Origin: Marinilabiliales bacterium
GTDB lineage: Bacteria; Bacteroidota; Bacteroidia; Bacteroidales; SZUA-534
NCBI GenBank assembly: GCA_003512955.1
Contig: DOTG01000033.1
Location: 87,275-151,274, forward strand
Length of the DNA stretch: 64,000 bases
Direction of reading: 5' to 3'
Part shown: positions 42,718-50,774 of the stretch, one piece after another
Layout: the number at the start of each line of letters is the position of its first letter
How positions within the stretch are numbered: the first letter of the stretch is position 1
Translations under genes and position numbers: made by a program
Notes under the pieces: model-generated
Database searches by the model: none
What the model was told of the DNA's origin: nothing
Seen by the model: the letters and a program-made list of their open reading frames with translations, nothing else

Positions 42718-42930
42718 ATGCACCATCAAACATATAATGTTATTGTTGAAGAAGGAATTGATGGGTTTTTAATTTCATCAGTAATTGAACTTCCCGGGTG
42801 CCACACGCAGGCAAAAACCTATGATGAATTGGTTTCTCGTACAAAAGAAGCTATAGAGTTATATGTAGAGGAACGGAAACATTTTAAACCAGAAAGCCGT
42901 TTTGTCGGGCTACAGCAAATTACCCTATAA
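42718..42930 (+). CDS. hicB: HicB-family antitoxin
   Basis: The 70-residue protein starts MHHQTYNVIVEEGIDGFLIS and has the HicB core ELPGCHTQAKTYDELVSRTKEAIELYVEE, the partial RNase-H-like fold that binds HicA. No C-terminal DNA-binding domain is seen, so it is the short form. The intact reading frame and promoter suggest it is still expressed, although its toxin partner directly downstream is broken. The order hicB-hicA is common in Bacteroidetes. Confidence 0.85.
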   Translation: MHHQTYNVIVEEGIDGFLISSVIELPGCHTQAKTYDELVSRTKEAIELYVEERKHFKPESRFVGLQQITL

Positions 42931-42931
42931 C

Positions 42932-43158
42932 AGGTCAAAACTCCCTTTACTCACGGCTCAGGAGCTTATAAAAAAATTACTCAGAATTGGTTTTGAATTG
43001 AAACGGCAAAAGGGAAGTCATAAATTTTTCAACATTCCGATGGTAGAACAACAGTTATTCCCGATCACTGTTCCGAAAAAATTGATAGAGGACTTTTAAA
43101 CAAAATAATTCGCCACGACTTGCAACTTACAATTGAAGATTTTTTAAAAATTAAGTAA
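42932..43158 (+). pseudogene. hicA: HicA toxin gene with lost start codon and frameshift
   Basis: The frame from 42932 reads SKLPLLTAQELIKKLLRIGF and then ELKRQKGSHKFFNIP, the HicA double-stranded-RNA-binding fold with the catalytic histidine in GSH. The codon at the expected start, one base after the hicB stop, is AGG instead of ATG. After FFNIP the frame breaks at about 43038: the proper continuation DGRTTVIPDHCSEKIDRGLL and NKIIRHDLQLTIEDFLKIK is in another frame (43039-43158). One missing base would restore it. Two independent lesions mean no functional toxin is expected. Confidence 0.85.
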
Positions 43159-43191
43159 TCTACTCATAGATTAATAGCCCTTTTTAAAGAT

Positions 43192-43223
43192 TTTCGTTTC
43201 GCCTGCAAAATCCATTATCTTTG
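43192..43223 (+). promoter_or_regulatory. Promoter of the GT9 gene
   Basis: TTTC (43192-43195), 20 nt, TATCTTTG (43216-43223). The -7 element is an exact match and the -33 element is 3 of 4. The ATG follows 18 nt later. Confidence 0.5.
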
Positions 43224-43241
43224 GCAAAAATTTAGTTTACC

Positions 43242-44225
43242 ATGGTAAAATTCTTAATAGTAAGGTTCAGTTCTATTGGTGACATTGTACTGACAACCCC
43301 GGTTATCAGAGGGTTAAAACAGCAGGTTGAGGAAGCTCAGGTGCATTTTTTAACCAAACCCCAGTTTGCATCCCTGCTGACCGATAATCCTTACATTGAT
43401 AAACTGTTAACTTTAAAAGAGCCCATTTCCGAAACTATCCGTGAGATAGAATCGGAAGAATACGATTATATCATTGATTTGCACCACAACCTGCGGACAG
43501 CCATCCTGAAGAGGAAAACCGGAATAATGGCTTTCTCTTTCAATAAACTGAACTTTAAAAAATGGCTGCTGGTAAATCTTAAAATCAACCTTCTTCCCGA
43601 TGTTCACATTGTAGATCGGTATTTAGATACGGTAAAGCACTTCGATGTTCAGGACGATGGCCGGGGATTGGATTATTTTATTCCCGTCGATGAAGAAGTG
43701 GTTCCCGAACAGATGCATGCCGCGTTTAAGGGAAAATACATGGTAGCCGTGGTGGGTGCCAACCATTTTACCAAGCAGATTCCGGCCGATAAAATGATTA
43801 ATATTATCAATCAATCGGGGATTCCGGTTTGTTTGGTAGGCGGAAAAGATGTGCTAGAACAGGCACAACTCGTTGAGCAAAACCTGAAAGTTCCGTTTTT
43901 GAATACTGTTGGAAAAATAAGTCTGCACCAATCGGCTTCATTTATCAGTCAATCGGCAGTAGTGTTAACCCCCGATACCGGGATGATGCATATTGCAGCC
44001 GCATTTAAAAAAAATATTATTTCGCTGTGGGGCAATACCATTCCCGAACTGGGTATGTATCCATACCGTGCGGGTGAGCACTCCAAACAATTCGAGGTAA
44101 AAGGGTTACGTTGCAGGCCCTGCTCAAAAATCGGTTATAAAAAATGCCCCAAAGGACATTTTAAGTGCATGAACCTGATTCCAACCGAAGAGGTGGTATC
44201 GCATATGGCGGTAATTATAAAATAA
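43242..44225 (+). CDS. Glycosyltransferase family 9, ADP-heptose:LPS heptosyltransferase-like
   Basis: The 327-residue protein starts with FLIVRFSSIGDIVLTTPVIRGL, the family-9 acceptor loop, and has the nucleotide-sugar site VVLTPDTGMMHIAAAFKKN followed by ISLWGNTIPELGMYPY. The C-terminus has a cysteine-rich tail (LRCRPCSKIGYKKCPKGHFKCM), common in Bacteroidetes GT9 proteins. It probably adds a heptose or similar sugar to the LPS core at the inner membrane. The U32 protein follows after 38 nt. Confidence 0.88.
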   Translation: MVKFLIVRFSSIGDIVLTTPVIRGLKQQVEEAQVHFLTKPQFASLLTDNPYIDKLLTLKEPISETIREIESEEYDYIIDLHHNLRTAILKRKTGIMAFSFNKLNFKKWLLVNLKINLLPDVHIVDRYLDTVKHFDVQDDGRGLDYFIPVDEEVVPEQMHAAFKGKYMVAVVGANHFTKQIPADKMINIINQSGIPVCLVGGKDVLEQAQLVEQNLKVPFLNTVGKISLHQSASFISQSAVVLTPDTGMMHIAAAFKKNIISLWGNTIPELGMYPYRAGEHSKQFEVKGLRCRPCSKIGYKKCPKGHFKCMNLIPTEEVVSHMAVIIK

Positions 44226-44263
44226 TAAAATTCGTTTTGTGTAATTTGTGGCAAAAAATAAAG

Positions 44264-45544
44264 ATGCAAACCATTTTCGGGAAAGAGATTCGCAGGGAGG
44301 AAATAGAAATAATGGCGCCGGTGGGGTCTTATGAATCGTTAAGGGCAGCTATTCAGGCAGGAGCCAATTCGGTCTATTTTGGCATTGAACAGTTGAACAT
44401 GCGGGCCCGATCAGCGAACATTTTTACAACGGATGATTTAAAGCAGATTGTAGCTATCTGTAACGAACACCAGGTAAAAACATACCTTACGGTAAACACT
44501 GTTATTTATGATCACGAAATGGCCCTAATGCACCGTATTATTGATGCTTCCGTTGAAAATAACATCACGGCCATTATTGCAGCCGATCTTTCGGTGTTGC
44601 AATATGCTTCGTTAAAAGGGGCCGAGATTCATGCGTCAACCCAGTTAAACATTACCAACATTGAGGCGGTTAAATTTTTTGCCCGCTTTTGCGATGTGGT
44701 GGTTACCGCCCGCGAACTAAACCTGAACCAGGTGGCAGAAATTGCTCGGCAGATTGAAGAGCAAAACATTCGTGGCCCGAAAGGCGATTTGGTGAAAATT
44801 GAAATTTTTGCCCACGGGGCCCTGTGTATGTCTGTTTCCGGTAAATGTTACCTGAGCCTGCACGAGCAGAATTCATCGGCCAATCGCGGTGCTTGCATGC
44901 AGACATGCCGCAAATCGTATGAAGTAACCGAAAAAGAATCGGGATATAAACTTGAAATAGACAACGAATATATCATGTCGCCCAAAGATTTATGCACGCT
45001 GCCCTTTTTAGATCGGTTAATTCTGGCCGGAGTGAAAGTATTGAAGATTGAAGGCCGTGCACGTGGCCCCGAATATGTAAAAACGGTTGTTTCTGCCTAC
45101 AACGAAGGTCTTGATGCTTTGTTCAATGGAAATTTTACCAACGAAAAAGTGAAAGAGTGGGACCAAAAACTTCGGACGGTTTTTAACCGGGGTTTTTGGG
45201 ATGGCTATTACCTAGGACGGAAACTGGGCGAATGGAGCGAGGTGTATGGCTCCCGGGCCACCAAACGGAAACAGTTCGTGGGCAAATGCACCAATTATTT
45301 TTCGAAGCTGAACGTGGCAGAAATTACCATGGAATCGGGAACCCTGGAAATTGGGAACGAACTTTTAATCATTGGCGAAACCACCGGAGTAGTGGAACAT
45401 ACTATTTCTGAAATGAGAGTGGAATTAAAACCTGTGAATCAGGCAATCAAAGGGCAGCAACTTTCTATCCTTATTAATGAACTCATCCGCCGGGGCGATA
45501 AAGTGTATAAGTTAGTAGATGCCACTCCCGATTTGATGCAATAA
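44264..45544 (+). CDS. Peptidase U32-family protein, TrhP/YegQ-like
   Basis: The 426-residue protein starts MQTIFGKEIRREEIEIMAPV and contains AAIQAGANSVYFGIEQLNMRA (U32 signature), HASTQLNI, and a cysteine set CMSVSGKCYLSLHEQ...GACMQTC that binds an iron-sulfur cluster in studied relatives. KVLKIEGRARGPEYVK is also conserved. E. coli relatives act in tRNA (TrhP) or rRNA (RlhA) hydroxylation rather than proteolysis; size fits TrhP better. The frame opens at 44165 inside the GT9 gene, but only the ATG at 44264 matches the family start. Confidence 0.85.
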   Translation: MQTIFGKEIRREEIEIMAPVGSYESLRAAIQAGANSVYFGIEQLNMRARSANIFTTDDLKQIVAICNEHQVKTYLTVNTVIYDHEMALMHRIIDASVENNITAIIAADLSVLQYASLKGAEIHASTQLNITNIEAVKFFARFCDVVVTARELNLNQVAEIARQIEEQNIRGPKGDLVKIEIFAHGALCMSVSGKCYLSLHEQNSSANRGACMQTCRKSYEVTEKESGYKLEIDNEYIMSPKDLCTLPFLDRLILAGVKVLKIEGRARGPEYVKTVVSAYNEGLDALFNGNFTNEKVKEWDQKLRTVFNRGFWDGYYLGRKLGEWSEVYGSRATKRKQFVGKCTNYFSKLNVAEITMESGTLEIGNELLIIGETTGVVEHTISEMRVELKPVNQAIKGQQLSILINELIRRGDKVYKLVDATPDLMQ

Positions 45545-45606
45545 ATATTACTTATAAGTAACATTAGCTCACTTTTTTCCCAAACTATTTCCTATAAGTA
45601 ATATTT
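45543..45606. promoter_or_regulatory. Palindrome plus 14-bp inverted repeat upstream of the MFS gene
   Basis: AAATATTACTTATA (45543-45556) is the exact reverse complement of TATAAGTAATATTT (45593-45606). The left arm is also half of a 14-bp perfect palindrome TTACTTATAAGTAA (45548-45561). This gives three copies of a TATAAGTAA half-site. It could be an operator for the MFS gene or a hairpin ending the U32 gene. Confidence 0.55.
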
Positions 45607-45678
45607 CTAATTTGCAATCAAAAATCAAATTCCAGCGCCTCTTTTATTACCTTTGGCCCTTCGTTTAGTTGGTTCCTT

Positions 45679-46932
45679 ATGAATCTTAAAAATATTTTTA
45701 TATCGCTCCGTTCACGGAATTACCGTTTGTATTTTTTTGGTCAGGGTGTTTCGCTCATTGGAACCTGGATGCAGCATGTGGCCTTAAGTTGGTTGGTTTA
45801 CCGTTTGACCGGTTCGGTTTTTCTTCTAGGATTGATTGGCTTTACCAGCCAGATACCTACGTTTATTTTATCACCCTTTTCGGGGGTTTTAACCGACCGC
45901 TACAACCGGCTAAAACTGATGACTTTTGCTCAGGTTTTGTTTTTGTTGCAAGCTCTGGCTATCACATTATTGGTTATGTTCGATGCTGTACAGGTGTGGC
46001 ACATTATTGCCTTAAGTTTGGTATTTGGGGTTATTACCGCTATTGATGCCCCAACCCGGCACTCTTTGGTAATTGACCTGATTGAAAAACCCGAGGATTT
46101 GGGAAATGCCATTGCTTTAAATTCGGCCATTTTTAATGCCGCCCGTCTGGTGGGGCCTGCTATAGCAGGAATAGTTATTGCATGGGTGGGCGAGGGGATA
46201 TGCTTCCTGCTGAATACCCTTAGTTTTGTGGCAGTAATCTATTCCCTCTTAGCCATTAAAATACCTGCCAAACAAAACCCGGTTAAAGCCGATAATTTTG
46301 CCAAAAGCTTCTCAGAAGGGTTTCAATATACGTTTCACACCATGCCCATCCGGATAATGATTACCCATTTAGCGGTTTTAAGTTTAATGGGCCTATCTTA
46401 TATTGTTTTATTGCCCGCTTTTGCAAAAGAAACGTTGGGTGGCGGGGCCGATACGCTGGGTTTCCTGATGTCGGCACTAGGAGCCGGCGCTTTAACGGGA
46501 GCCCTATACATGGCAGGGCGGAATTCAGCTTTTGGATTGAGCCGGTTAATTTATGTTTTTACCTTCCTTATGGGACTGGTTATTGTCGGCGCCGGATTTA
46601 CAACAAACCTGTATCTCTCCCTTTTATTATTTTATTTGGGTGGGTTATCGATGATTTTATCCATTGCTGCCATTAATACTTTTTTACAGACCATTGCCGA
46701 TGAAAGTAAGCGGGGAAGGGTGATGAGCTTCTATTCCATGGCATTGATGGGGATGACCCCTATCGGGAATTTAATTGCCGGAGCACTGGCCAGTAAATGG
46801 GGAATTCCGTTTACCTTAATTTTGTGTGGAATGGTTACCATTGCCGCCGGGGGTTGGTTTTTGTATCACCGTAAAAACCTGAGGATTCAGGCCCGGACAA
46901 TTTACATTGAAAAGGGATTAATCAACGAATAA
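45679..46932 (+). CDS. MFS exporter, EntS-like (MFS_3)
   Basis: The 417-residue protein has 12 predicted membrane helices. It starts FISLRSRNYRLYFFGQGVSLIGTWMQ and has the loop 2-3 motif GVLTDRYNRLKLM. GNAIALNSAIFNAARLVGPAIAG is the hallmark of the EntS/MFS_3 branch. EntS exports enterobactin; relatives export other small molecules or drugs. Substrate is unknown and no siderophore genes lie nearby. Palindromic sequence upstream suggests regulation. Confidence 0.88.
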   Translation: MNLKNIFISLRSRNYRLYFFGQGVSLIGTWMQHVALSWLVYRLTGSVFLLGLIGFTSQIPTFILSPFSGVLTDRYNRLKLMTFAQVLFLLQALAITLLVMFDAVQVWHIIALSLVFGVITAIDAPTRHSLVIDLIEKPEDLGNAIALNSAIFNAARLVGPAIAGIVIAWVGEGICFLLNTLSFVAVIYSLLAIKIPAKQNPVKADNFAKSFSEGFQYTFHTMPIRIMITHLAVLSLMGLSYIVLLPAFAKETLGGGADTLGFLMSALGAGALTGALYMAGRNSAFGLSRLIYVFTFLMGLVIVGAGFTTNLYLSLLLFYLGGLSMILSIAAINTFLQTIADESKRGRVMSFYSMALMGMTPIGNLIAGALASKWGIPFTLILCGMVTIAAGGWFLYHRKNLRIQARTIYIEKGLINE

Positions 46933-46951
46933 TTACTTTTGAATCTAATTC

Positions 46952-47173
46952 ATGAAGAAAATAGTTTATTTCCGATCAAAATGTATAGGTTGTAGTGTGT
47001 GCGCCCTACAGGCACCAAACATCTGGCAGATGGATAAAACCGATGGAAAAGCCCAATTATTGGATGCAGAATTCAAAAAAGATAACTATTTTCGTATGCT
47101 TTGGCCGGACGAATTGGAGACAATGAAACAGATTGAACAGACCTGCCCAACCCGAGCCATACAGCTACTCTAA
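46952..47173 (+). CDS. Single-cluster 4Fe-4S ferredoxin
   Basis: A 73-residue ferredoxin with ligands in KCIGCSVCALQAPNIW and TCPTRAI, giving C-x2-C-x2-C and a distant C-P, enough for one [4Fe-4S] cluster. It is a low-potential electron carrier of unknown partner. It lies 19 nt after the MFS gene and 14 nt before the deaminase, in one apparent operon. Confidence 0.88.
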   Translation: MKKIVYFRSKCIGCSVCALQAPNIWQMDKTDGKAQLLDAEFKKDNYFRMLWPDELETMKQIEQTCPTRAIQLL

Positions 47174-47187
47174 TACTAATTTTTACA

Positions 47188-47670
47188 ATGGTTATGATCG
47201 ATTTCAGCGATAGGAAATTCATGGTGGATGCCATTCAATTGTCGATGGAGAACATTAAAAAGGGCGGCGGACCTTTTGCTGCTGTTATTGTAAAAGATGG
47301 AAAGATAATCGCCGCCGGAGCCAACAGTGTCACCAACGATAACGACCCCACGGCTCATGCCGAGGTAAACGCCATCCGTAACGCTTGCCGGGCGTTAAAA
47401 ACATTCGACCTTTCGGGGTGCACCATTTATACCTCCTGCGAACCTTGTCCCATGTGTTTGGGGGCCATTTACTGGGCACATATCGGAAAGGTTTTTTACG
47501 GAAACAATAAAGCCGATGCCCGGAATATTGGTTTCGACGATTCTTTTATCTACGATGAAATCGATCTGCCCATTCACCAACGAAAAGTTAAGTTTACACA
47601 ACTAATGCCTGAGGAGGCTATAAAAACTTTTAGGATTTGGGATAACATGGAAGATAAAGTAGAATATTAA
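47188..47670 (+). CDS. Nucleoside/guanine deaminase-like zinc enzyme
   Basis: The 160-residue enzyme has the cytidine-deaminase-superfamily zinc site: HAEVNAIR with the proton-shuttle glutamate and SCEPCPMCLGAIYWA. The C-terminal YDEIDLPIHQRKVKFTQL and length match bacterial guanine deaminase (GuaD of Bacillus) better than TadA. It would convert guanine to xanthine. A second Met two codons later is an alternative start. Confidence 0.88.
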   Translation: MVMIDFSDRKFMVDAIQLSMENIKKGGGPFAAVIVKDGKIIAAGANSVTNDNDPTAHAEVNAIRNACRALKTFDLSGCTIYTSCEPCPMCLGAIYWAHIGKVFYGNNKADARNIGFDDSFIYDEIDLPIHQRKVKFTQLMPEEAIKTFRIWDNMEDKVEY

Positions 47671-47679
47671 TTTCCCGAG

Positions 47680-48201
47680 TTGAAACCCAATCAACGATTA
47701 ACGGCCGGGTTTTTCCAGCGTGATGTGCTTGACGTTGCTCCCGATTTGTTGGGCAAGATTCTGGTCCGCCGGTATTCCAATCAAACCATCAAAAGATTTA
47801 TGATTACCGAAGTGGAAGCCTACCGTGGAGAAGAAGATTTGGCTTGCCATGCCAGCAAAGGGCGTACACCCCGGACCGAAGTCATGTATTGGTCGGGAGG
47901 CCACATTTATGTGTATCTGATTTATGGGATTCATTACATGCTTAATTTTGTAACCGAACGCGAAGGAATTCCACAAGCCATTTTAATCCGGGGAATTGAT
48001 GATATTATTGGGCCGGGGAGGGTTTCAAAAATCCTTGAAATTGATATGAGCCACAACCAAACGGATCTACTTTTTTCTGACGATCTTTGGGTGGAAGATT
48101 CTGTTATAAAGCCTGAATTTAAAACCAGCACCCGCATTGGAATTGACTATGCCGGAGAATTCTGGAAAAACCGTCCCTGGAGATTTATCGCGCAATTATA
48201 A
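47680..48201 (+). CDS. DNA-3-methyladenine glycosylase (AAG/MPG family)
   Basis: The 173-residue enzyme contains LAPxLLGK-like VAPDLLGKILVRR, the catalytic-region TEVEAYRGEEDLACHASKGRTPR, SGGHIYVYLIYGIHYMLNFV and RPWRFI near the end, all AAG-family signatures. It removes alkylated purines as the first step of base excision repair. A stop codon lies four codons upstream and no ATG is available, so translation must start at TTG 47680. It follows the deaminase by 9 nt. Confidence 0.9.
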   Translation: MKPNQRLTAGFFQRDVLDVAPDLLGKILVRRYSNQTIKRFMITEVEAYRGEEDLACHASKGRTPRTEVMYWSGGHIYVYLIYGIHYMLNFVTEREGIPQAILIRGIDDIIGPGRVSKILEIDMSHNQTDLLFSDDLWVEDSVIKPEFKTSTRIGIDYAGEFWKNRPWRFIAQL

Positions 48202-48232
48202 ACTCTATTTTATAATCAAAGAGCCATTTCAT

Positions 48233-49141
48233 TTAATTGATGATGTGGTTCCGGATTTGAGCGGTAATCCGCTGAATCTCTTTGTACTGGTCGTGTGTGA
48301 GTGATTGCGGAGGAGGGTTAATCAGCCGTATTTGTTTGGCAACAGTATCAATCATCATACATTCTGCAGGAAATAAGACGGTGTTTTCATCGTAAACTTT
48401 TTTAAGCTTCCGCAGAAGTACCAGGTACTCCGATATTTCAATATTTTCCTGATGTTTTTGCAGTATTTGGTACAAACTGTTGATGGAAAATTTCTGAATG
48501 GCAATCCGTCCCATTAACAGAGCATCCGGTTTTTCATACATGTTGGTAGCAATAAACATGGTTTCGAGCCATCCTCCCAATAGAATTAATCCTGCGGAAT
48601 GCTCACGTCCCGATTCTTTTAAAAAAGTATCTGCCGATTGATAAGTTTTTCGGGCAAGGATTACCAATGTGTCAAATTTATTGGAATGGGTCTCCGCGGT
48701 TTCAAAAGTGAAATCGACAAATTCCACGGGAATCTCCAGTTGGTCGGTTAACCGCTGAATGGCGGTGCGATAGGACAAGGCTTGTTGCGATTGGTTAAAC
48801 ATCCAGAGGTAACTAATGTCGGCACCATAGACACCTAGGTTTAGTGCTATTTTGGTGCTTTGGTTGTATTTGGTGATGTTATCAATGGGATTGATTAATA
48901 ACGAATTGTAATAGGCATTGTTTTCGGTAACCAAATAAGTAAAATCTACCGGAGAAAAGAGGTTGAAAAATACAATTTCATCTTTCTTATAGTCCGCCTC
49001 GTCAAATAGAACAAGGGATTGTTCCTTTTCCAGGGATTCCTTTTGCAAGGCTTCTTCTTTTTTGCTTTTAGGAGATAAACATGCACTCAGCATCAAGCAA
49101 ATTAGAAGTGTATAAAATGGATAATGTAAAATTGTTTTCAC
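48233..49141 (-). CDS. Lipoprotein of unknown function, paralogue A
   Basis: The 302-residue protein has a lipoprotein signal with LLICLMLSACLSPKSKK (Cys at about residue 21). It has no recognised domain. The mature part is largely helical with FFNLFSPVDFTYLV, ALNLGVYGADISYLWMFNQSQQALSY and GLILLGGWLETM. All three blocks recur in the neighbouring gene at 49593-50486, so the two are diverged duplicates. It is converging with the glycosylase gene. Likely periplasmic or outer-membrane facing; the function is unknown. Confidence 0.75.
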   Translation of the reverse strand: MKTILHYPFYTLLICLMLSACLSPKSKKEEALQKESLEKEQSLVLFDEADYKKDEIVFFNLFSPVDFTYLVTENNAYYNSLLINPIDNITKYNQSTKIALNLGVYGADISYLWMFNQSQQALSYRTAIQRLTDQLEIPVEFVDFTFETAETHSNKFDTLVILARKTYQSADTFLKESGREHSAGLILLGGWLETMFIATNMYEKPDALLMGRIAIQKFSINSLYQILQKHQENIEISEYLVLLRKLKKVYDENTVLFPAECMMIDTVAKQIRLINPPPQSLTHDQYKEIQRITAQIRNHIIN

Positions 49142-49344
49142 ACTGATTTATTAATGGGTTGAATTACAGTTTAATGGTATAAAAGTAAGAAAAGCATTCT
49201 AATCGTACAATTTTTATTGATTGATATTTAACGAACCTCGACAATCCCTAGCCGAATTAATTCAAACCAGTAAAAAAAGGAAGGATTTGTATTTGCAAGG
49301 CCAATAGGTATAAATACTTAGTGCAAAAGACTACTTTTTCTGTA

Positions 49345-49375
49345 TTTACTTTCGTTGTTGAATTCCTTATCTTTG
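49345..49375 (+). promoter_or_regulatory. Promoter of the 60-residue membrane protein gene
   Basis: TTTA (49345-49348), 19 nt, TATCTTTG (49368-49375). The spacing is exact and the -7 element matches TAnnTTTG fully. The ATG follows 18 nt later. Confidence 0.55.
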
Positions 49376-49393
49376 GTTTAAAGCGCACGTATC

Positions 49394-49576
49394 ATGACTT
49401 TATTAGAGCAAAATAAAGAACTTTATTCCTTGATTCATCAAGAAGAATCATCAGAAAAGCCTGACGATTTTAATCTTTGGATGGTTGATGAGGATGGGTT
49501 TCTGTGGGGGTTGTGTGCAATCTGCCTTGTTTTTTTTTCTGTTTTTATTTGGGCATTAACCCGTTTTGTGCTTTAA
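49394..49576 (+). CDS. Small membrane protein between two lipoprotein paralogues
   Basis: A 60-residue product with an acidic N-terminal half (EQNKELYSLIHQEESSEKPD) and a single C-terminal membrane helix (GLCAICLVFFSVFIWALTRF). A well-spaced promoter directly upstream makes it likely to be real. It lies on the strand opposite to the two paralogous lipoprotein genes that flank it. No family was recognised; a tail-anchored regulator or partner of the lipoproteins is conceivable. Confidence 0.6.
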   Translation: MTLLEQNKELYSLIHQEESSEKPDDFNLWMVDEDGFLWGLCAICLVFFSVFIWALTRFVL

Positions 49577-49592
49577 CTTCTTAAAGTTGATT

Positions 49593-50486
49593 TTATTCAA
49601 CAATGGTATTCCTAATTTTTTGTATTTGTTCTTTTAGGTCGCTAAAATTGGCGGGCTGAATGTTCTGCAATCCGTTTTCGTGAATCTGTATCCTTTTGTT
49701 TGTAGTATCAATGGTCATGCCTGCGGTGGTTAATTTTGCCTCCATGTTTCCAAAGCAGGCATCTAGTATTTTCATCATTTGCAGATATGAGGCAGTGGCT
49801 GGGACTTCCGGGTGTTTTTCAAGTAATAGGGTCAAGCTTATTAAACTATATTTCTGTGAAAGGATTTTCGATGCCAGGGTTACATCGGGTACTTTATACA
49901 TATTTAGTGCAATGTGCATCGATTCAATCCAACCGCCCAACAAAATAAAGGTTGAGGTATATTCCCGGCCGCTTTCGCTCAAAAAACGATTGGTTTCGGC
50001 AAAGGCTTTTCGGGTAATTGCAATTAAAGTATCGGAATTTTGTGCACTGTTTTCTACCGATTCCATGGTCAAATCCACGAATTGGCGCGGTATTTCCAAT
50101 TTATCGGTTAGGTGCTGAATTGCCGAAAGGTAGGACAATGCTTGTTGCGATTGCTGAAATATCCATAAGTAGCTTAAGTCGGCTCCATAAACCCCGACAT
50201 TCAACGCCATTTTGTTGCTTGTGTTGTACTGGGTAATGCGGTTTAGTGCATTGATGACCGATGAATTGTAATAGGCCGTATTGTTATCGACCAGTTTGGA
50301 AACATCTACAGGTGAAAAAAGGTTGTAAAAAACCACATCCTCTTGGGAGGCCGATTTTTCCAAGGGAGGAATCTCTGCTTCGAATGCTTTTTCGGTAGCT
50401 TGTAACGTGGTTTTTTTTTCGTTTTTACATGCTCCAATAAAGCAGATAGTTAAAGAAACCAAAAAGAAGCGGCCTATTATTCTCAT
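49593..50486 (-). CDS. Lipoprotein of unknown function, paralogue B
   Basis: The 297-residue protein starts MRIIGRFFLVSLTICFIGAC with a lipobox cysteine at residue 20. Blocks FYNLFSPVDVSKLV, ALNVGVYGADLSYLWIFQQS and FILLGGWIESMHIA match paralogue A. The longer frame from 50618 would place the signal peptide inside the protein, so the ATG at 50486 was chosen. It is the older or younger half of a local duplication interrupted by a small divergent gene. Function is unknown. Confidence 0.75.
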   Translation of the reverse strand: MRIIGRFFLVSLTICFIGACKNEKKTTLQATEKAFEAEIPPLEKSASQEDVVFYNLFSPVDVSKLVDNNTAYYNSSVINALNRITQYNTSNKMALNVGVYGADLSYLWIFQQSQQALSYLSAIQHLTDKLEIPRQFVDLTMESVENSAQNSDTLIAITRKAFAETNRFLSESGREYTSTFILLGGWIESMHIALNMYKVPDVTLASKILSQKYSLISLTLLLEKHPEVPATASYLQMMKILDACFGNMEAKLTTAGMTIDTTNKRIQIHENGLQNIQPANFSDLKEQIQKIRNTIVE

Positions 50487-50567
50487 GACAGATGAAATAT
50501 TTATTAAAAGTATGAAATAAACAAATTCAGTGTTGGAATCATTCATTTTTTTATCTTTGTTTACCTG

Positions 50568-50610
50568 GTAAAATAGGAATTCATTGAGGAAAAAACAGTA
50601 AAATAGGAAT
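50568..50610. repeat. 13-bp direct repeat in the hisH upstream region
   Basis: GTAAAATAGGAAT occurs at 50568-50580 and 50598-50610, a 30-bp period. It lies in the 288-nt region between the divergent paralogue B and hisH, which otherwise shows only a TATCTTTG element (50552-50559). Confidence 0.5.
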
Positions 50611-50774
50611 AAACCCATAAATTATTGTTAAAAACAAAAGCCGATTAACGGTCGTTTTAAAAGAAATGAACCAAAATGGTTATGTAACTTGTAATTCTAT
50701 CAGTGCTGAAAAATATTCACGTAAAATTTAGGCACAAAGCGGTCTGAAATTTTAAAAGCAAAACAGTAACAGGG

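Noticed and set aside
42500..42772. 90-codon frame over the atpC end and hicB start
   Set aside because: It crosses the atp terminator and is in the wrong frame for both genes.
44264..45544. U32 protein as a collagenase-type protease
   Set aside because: The cysteine set and length match the tRNA/rRNA hydroxylation branch; proteolysis is a historical family name.
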